From: Epiperipatus broadwayi
Taxonomy: Eukaryota > Onychophora > Udeonychophora > Euonychophora > Peripatidae
Direction: 5' to 3'
DNA length: 64,000 bases
NCBI GenBank assembly: GCA_028023455.1
Contig: JAQFVV010000031.1
Location: 3,226,001 to 3,290,000, forward strand
Part shown: piece after piece, positions 57,966-64,000 of the stretch
Numbering within the stretch: the first letter of the stretch is position 1
Layout of the letters: every line of letters begins with the position of its first letter
Position numbers and translations under genes: made by a program
Notes under the pieces: model-generated
What the model was told of the DNA's origin: nothing
Database searches by the model: none
What the model saw: only the letters and a program-made list of their open reading frames with translations

Positions 57966-60547
57966 CGAGGCAGAGATTTATAAATTCTCTCCTTTTTAAA
58001 GAAATTAAAAAAGAAAACTTTTTGAATGGTAATGAGATTGAAATTGTAATAATTAAAGACTATGTAAACTATCTATTCAGTAAATGCTAAGAGATAGTAG
58101 ATTAATCTAGAGAAAAATATTAGATAACGTGCAATGTAAAATTCAATTAGATTAATGAAATATAAATATTAATTTTAAAAAAAAAGATTCACGTTACAAT
58201 CAAAATTAAAAATAATGATAAGAAATTAAAACAATCGGAGAGAAAAAGGTATAAAAAGTTGCATCTCTTTTATTATTTGTCTGGACTTTAATCTATTATT
58301 CAGTCTGGTCTTCATTTTGTAATTGATTCATTATGTTATTCATTGCTCCAGAGATTCATAAGTCTAAGGACAAATAAAACCATTCATTACTGTTGTGAAA
58401 AATATTACTGCAGAAGTAATATATCTAGCAAAATGCAGTGCTAGATCACTTTAGAAGTGTTCAACTGGTCTTCAGGCCTCAAAGTCCTCCAAAATCAACT
58501 GTCCCATCTAAACCCTCACTGGAAACTAGTGCCAAAATAGTAAAATAGACATTTCCACTGCTCTCTCTCCCATTGACAAGTCACAGAATAGAAGACATGC
58601 CCTGTAACCATTGATGGAGACCAAAAAGGCAACCAGTTGGAAATTGACAATCATGAAAACCTAGGTAAAGATATTTTGATACTTGTCTATAGATACTCTG
58701 TATTTATTTTAAATGAACTGAACTTAACAAGGGACTATTATAAAATTTAGTCTGAAATTAATCATTTATATTTCTTTATGCAAAATATTATATTGCTATA
58801 TTATATTAAATATGTGTGCATGAATAAATATTAATGTTTGCTTAAGTATTATTTGATCTATTCTCTCTCTTACCACTGCCTCATCATTAATTTCAAGATA
58901 TAAATGTTACATGTATGTTAAATGTGCTGAACCCTGATACATATGTCAAGTGCTAGATTGTGTTCCTGCATCTGAAGTATTCTGACTATATAATATATGG
59001 TTGGCTGGTGCCTACATTTAATATTCAAAACAAATAAAATGCTTTTTGGATGGCAGAGTTTTGTTCCAGCAGGTGAGGTGAGCCACAGTCAAGAAATGTG
59101 GGCATGTTATGCTTTGTATTATAGTCCGATTTGGCCATGGGGTATGATAGTTATGCTCTCAATGGTATTCTCCCCTCTGCTTGAAGGGCCGGTCCATTCC
59201 CATAGTATTAAAAATAGTTAAAGCCAAAAGATATTAAAGTTATTTTACAAGGTAGAATAAACCTATATATATATATTGTAATGATATATAAATATGTCGT
59301 TACATTAATTTAAAATAAAAACTTAAAAGTTCGCAAATAAAAGTAAAAAACTAAACGCTAAAATTAAAACATTGTTAAACGTGTATACATTCGCACAGAT
59401 GTTAAACTTTAAAAATATTTTTTTTTCATAAACAAAAAAAAAAAGGTATTTGAATGTATTTTTTTTAAATAAAAAAATACAAGATTGAAATATAAAAATA
59501 TTTTAATAAAAAAATAACGTAAGTTAAAATAAAAACAGGTATTAATTAATTCCTGTAATCTATAAAAGGAAATGATTGTTTATTAATTATCTAAAAGCTG
59601 TTTAATTAAAAAGTCAGATGGAAAGTTAGATAAGAGAAGAAAGAGATTTTAGCTTGACAAATGGAAGCACTAAGCCTTGGCCTGGACCATAACGAAAAAA
59701 CAGATTAGTGACGTTTTGTTCAGTGAATCCTTGTGGATGATATAAAAAGAAAAAAATATTGAGTTGAAGAGTTTTTTCAACTTGGTTGGGGAGACGAGCG
59801 ATAAAGACGCACTTTATCGTTCTCTCCCACTTATCTCTGAAATGAAATGACTGATACCATGAACCAGCAAATGCCACCTCCTGAACATTAGATCGATCTT
59901 TCAATTAAAGACTCCGTGGACATTGACACCAGGAACCGGGAGTTCTGCTACCGTAAGCTATAGGAAAGGAACAATTCTTAAAATCAATCAAGAACTTTCG
60001 TCAAGTTGAACAAATTAATAAACAAGCCGACTTATTTAAAATGGACTCTTATCTGACTTTTTGTAAGTTTTAAATCAAATTAATAATGGTTAATTTTATA
60101 TCTTTCCCGATTGTTAAAAGAATCATTTCCCTTTTAATATTTTTATATGTAGTAATATTTTATTGGAGAAATTATTAAATGCATTACATTTAAGTTGTCT
60201 ATAGACGCTTGCATGGATTCGTTTGCGGTTAATTAGATTTTGGTTTTCATATTTGATCAAAATATATAGACATTCGATAAATAATGATACCTTACGGTGA
60301 GTATCTAAAATGTATTTATTCGGATGTCTTTTAAGTTATTGGTGACAACGCAAGTATCTTATGGTGAATACTATTGGGTTACTTATAAGTTTCCCTCTGC
60401 GATTGTCGGTATCAATAATTTTGTATTTTGATCGTTTATGTTTATTTTGAAATGTTTTTGACCGTGGAATCTGTGTAATCGATCTATACCCAACATTTTT
60501 AAATAAATCTGTGCGAACGTATATAAATGTTAAAATTAAGTCGGGCG
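57966..60547. other. Unassigned region with GC-richer islands
   Basis: 58430-58660 and 58930-59220 are clearly less AT-rich than their surroundings. Around 59176-59216, GGGCCGGTCCATTCCCATAG then TTAAAAATAGTT resembles the CCGCAGTCCATTCCTATGGA then TTTTTAGTT stretch of LTR-like copy B (60749-60780), so a further divergent family member is possible. A 92-codon minus-strand frame at 59626-59904 is not of low complexity (VAFAGSWYQSFHFRDKWERT) but I cannot identify it. Confidence 0.45.
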
Positions 60548-61430
60548 CGAATGGCTATATAGTTTTGTAAAGTTGTATTAAGGGAGGGTAATCTTAGGTT
60601 ATTCATTTCGTAGTTGAATTGGTTCAATGGATTGGATATATTTGTGTAATTAGTAGATGTAGTATGAGATCCGCTATGGGCAGGATTATAGATATACGCC
60701 ACACACCCTCTGTTTGCCTATGGATGGGTTTGTAAGTCGGCAGAAGACCGCAGTCCATTCCTATGGAGTTTTTAGTTTATTGATCTACTTGCCCACAGAT
60801 GTCACATTCCTGTTGGTGGAGAGTCAATGTCTTCTCTATTTCTACTTATTGTTCAGATGTACATTCCTGACAATATAGTATTTTGTGTTGTCGTATCATG
60901 CTACATTGAATACATGAATGTATCAGATGGATTGGCGCCAGTTGATTGCGAAATTTGTTGCCTAAGGTTAAATCAGGGAAGAATATTTTCCTTTCAAATG
61001 CAGACCTATGTAGTCCATTCATACTCGACCCTCTAAATAAAATATTAAACATTATAGCAAGCTATTTTAAATGTAAAATTAAAAATTAAGATAAAAATCT
61101 AAATGTTAAACTTATTCCTCGAATTTAGAATGATTTTATATGTGCGTAAATAAATATTTTTCTGTGTTAATTTCTGGCAGTGGCTTTTATTATTTTATTC
61201 TTTTATATTTAAGATATAAAATTTATAGATTTTTATCTCGGCGTCTCCGCTGGGCTAGTGACAATGGGCTAATGATCTAAATATGTAAATAAAGTGGAAT
61301 CCTAACAGCGCGTATCTGCCTACTTTATAGATTTTTCTAGGCTCAAATGCCTAGATGGCGCCCTTTGGTAGTGCGGTGCGGTGCGATGTGATCTCCCACT
61401 TCGTTTGGATCGTTATAATATATATATCAG
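60548..61430 (+). repeat. LTR-like repeat, copy B
   Basis: Homologous to 270-1330. It has GATGTACATTCCTGACAATA (60856), GTTGCCTAAGGTTAAATCAG (60957), GGCAGTGGCTTTTATTATTT (61178), AATAAAGTGGAATCC (61288), TATCTGCCTACTTTATAGAT (61314) and TGGCGCCC (61356-61363), then a GTGCGGTGCGGTGCGATGTG stretch and GATCGTTATAATATATAT. Copy B has about 35 bp more than copy A between TGGCGCCC and GATCGTTATAAT. It is read as an LTR with a primer-site-like sequence. No element body follows. Confidence 0.55.
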
Positions 61431-64000
61431 TTAAAAATATTGGTTTAGTTCCTTTAGCATTGTGGAAAATAATTCTTTTGATATGATAGAAAACTTTTGA
61501 TTGAAAACTTCTTCAATAACACTCTCCAGCATGACACGAAAAGCATAAATAAATATATCTTTCTCTCCAATCATTGGTTATTTTATGCCACACATTATCA
61601 TTGTTATTCATAAATTAACCAAAATTTTGGAATAATGAAATGATATTATATTACTAATTGTACTCTCATCAGCTAATGACTTCTATTTGAAAAGATCAAA
61701 GTGTATTAGAGGAACTCAACTAACATCTTTTTTCTTCTTTCTTTTGTTTAAATGCATCACAAATTATCCTTTTGGAAAGACAATGTAAGCCCAGGGATTT
61801 TCTTCTGGTGTTTAATTTCAGTATGTTGCATTATTCTTTTATGGTTATACATGACTAGCTTTCACATACAATTTCACAATGTTCAGTGAGGAAATACATC
61901 AAAAACAGCCACCAACATTCCTCAACATTTATTTCCTCAATGCTCTTTGACATCTCTGCATATATTATATCTCACCCTGCATCTTTTCCAGTATTGTTAA
62001 TGAGAAAATGTTCTTCTTCATTCATATCATTTCTAATTTATATTCACTGTCCAAATTAGTGGTCCATTTCCAAATAGATAGATCTGCATGAACAAGCCCA
62101 ATGCTATCTTTTATAGTTTCTTAGTTCAAATGTTGCCTTCCACTCATTAATTCTGTTAATATGTTTTTTTATTGCAGCACTACTATATGGAAGAGGTGAT
62201 TAATGTACCTTTTTGACTTTTAGTTCTGCTTCCAGCATATTTTATTATCTAAAATTTATTTCTGGACTATCTGTAGAGCTTCTCTTTTGTTTGTCCATAG
62301 TAATGGAGATGATTTTCTTATATTTGTATTAATCACATTGACATATGATCCCTTGTTTTTATTAAAAGGGAATTTATTTTGGAGTTTGAACTTTTTTTTC
62401 CTATCTTGGATCTTTGGACTATTGTTTGATTATATCAAAAATATTTATTATTTTTGTTTGACACTCAGTTGTTTTTCTATCAGTGTTAATAATTGTTCAT
62501 TCCACATAAATGTAAAAAAATATGTCTAATTATTCTTATTATTTGATTTTTTGACTGTGAATGGTCAGTAATGCTTAGGATTTAGCCATTTGTTTTCAGA
62601 AAAATGAAATTTCCACTTTTCTCATTTGCCTTTTGCTTGAGACCACTGTTATTTAATAAGTTTATTGTATTCTTCAGTCCCATAGCAATTCAGAATAACT
62701 TCTTTAAATTCCTGAAAATTACCTAGCCTACTAAACATTATTTTGTATCATGCTAAGAATGCCCTCTGAAATTTTCATTAAGCTATAGATTAATTTGGCT
62801 TTTTAAATCATTGGCTTCAAATTAATATAACTATTTAATCCATTTAAGTTATTTAGATTCTCAATAAAAACCTTTTCTGATTTTTTAATTACTATTTTGA
62901 ATTTAGTTTCTCTCTCATCTTCACTGTGTATAGTTTATTTCCAATTTAAGATTATTGCATAATAGCCAGCTTCAATCCACTTTATTCTGACCACCATTTC
63001 TTTCTGAGCTTCTTCAAATATGTTTTATTTTTTATTTACTCACTTATCCTCAACTTGATTTCAACTTATCAATCTTGCATAAAGGCCTTTCTTTTTCTCG
63101 TCTTAGATTTGCATCTTTTTGAGGTACTGAATTATACTATTTACTACTACATCCACCTGATTTTCCTTTTCACATTGAAAAATTTGAAGCAATATGAACA
63201 AAGAAATTAAAATTTTGAGAGCACATAATATCACACAAAGGGAAACAACTGAGGAATGTTAAAAAGTAATTTTTTATTGGTTTGATCAATTATTTTGAGT
63301 GTTTTGAAAAAGGAAAAGATAAATTGCTAAACCATTCTACTAATTTCTAGAAAAAAGTTATAAGTGAAATTGGTTGAATGATCAGGAATCAATAGACAGA
63401 TTTCTGATTCATTTTGACAATGGGGTACAATTAACTTCCAAATCCTGAGAATAAGAATGAGTACTAATTATTTGCCATCTTTATGATAACATAGAATGTC
63501 CAATAACTTACGTGTGTGAAATTCTGTTGAAAGCAGAATAAATATATAGTCAAATTGATAAGTTATTATGTTCAGACAAAAATAATCCCACAAATATCTT
63601 TTGTAAGGCATTTTTATATATTGGTCTACCATAAACCTTTACTAGTGACATTGGCCAGTAGACAGATTATGAAATTAAAATATAAGTAAGAAATAAACAT
63701 TAAACATGTAGACTCATTGTTGAAAAAATCTAGATAGAGTAATGAAGTAAAAATAAATTATATTAATGACATGCTAGAATCTGAATATCTCAATAGAATG
63801 GAAATTTTATACTGTATTAAAACAAATAAAGGTTACTAGGTATTGATAAGTTAGATTAGAAACAGCTGGCTAACTTGTAGATAATAATCCATTTCAACAT
63901 TTGGACTAACTATAGAAAATTTTCTGTCAGTAAATATTGCATGTGAGTAACAGAATTATATTACATAAAAAGACAGAAATATGCACAAAGAACACCCAGG
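61431..64000. other. Unassigned region, possibly an unrecognisable decayed minus-strand coding element
   Basis: On the minus strand between about 61700 and 63150 several short stretches read protein-like, such as IGLVHADLSIWKWTTNLDSE near 62050-62110 and NENFRGHSQHDT-type text near 62750, but with stops throughout. I could not assign a family. The remainder is AT-rich without features. Confidence 0.35.

Overview
The window looks like repeat-rich intergenic or intronic DNA from an AT-rich invertebrate animal (roughly three quarters A+T by eye). The evidence is a Ty3/gypsy LTR retrotransposon, several RTE-like LINE remnants, a Penelope-like (PLE) GIY-YIG endonuclease tail, tRNA-derived SINEs, poly-T/poly-G tracts and a long GATA microsatellite. 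I see no host protein-coding exon that I can name and no functional tRNA or rRNA gene. The sequence does not let me place the species: arthropod, mollusc and other invertebrates all remain possible.

Layout. 270-1330 is an LTR-like repeat with relatives at 50400-50580 and 60548-61430. 1467-3180 holds direct and inverted copies of a ~420-470 bp repeat with a tRNA-like head, seen again at 39165-39835 and 57113-57965. 6080-8810 is a decayed minus-strand LINE interrupted by a 479 bp palindrome (7406-7884); a minus-strand LINE endonuclease piece at 11580-12040 may be the other half of it. 13695-14151 is a fold-back element with two 182 bp arms that are nearly identical. 14960-16440 and 17690-21230 are two more minus-strand LINEs, the second nearly full length but frameshifted. 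22677-22984 is (GATA)n. 23340-25870 is a plus-strand LINE with a SINE inserted in it. 28814-38112 is an AT-rich desert. 38173-38681 is an inverted repeat with a tRNA-like loop. 40402-45139 is a complete gypsy element with one uninterrupted 1320-residue gag-pol frame on the minus strand. 45575-46010 is a PLE 3' end. 51995-55235 is a ~10-unit satellite array bounded by short terminal inverted repeats and carrying two copies of one SINE insertion.

The gypsy element is the only locus that looks coding-competent. It has both LTRs (about 97-98 % alike), PBS, polypurine tract, zinc knuckles, protease, RT, RNase H and a D,D35E integrase. Everything else is decayed or non-autonomous and would rely on enzymes made elsewhere.

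The most interesting signal is that the two unrelated-looking fold-back elements (7406-7884 and 13695-14151) each carry, at mirrored positions in both arms, a hammerhead-ribozyme core (CTGATGA then GAAAC). In the 13695-14151 element this comes with a 6 bp stem I and a self-complementary ACTAGT stem III. A more degraded version follows the PLE endonuclease at 45929-45970. Hammerhead ribozymes are known in PLE terminal repeats, so these fold-backs may be PLE-derived ribozyme-bearing elements.
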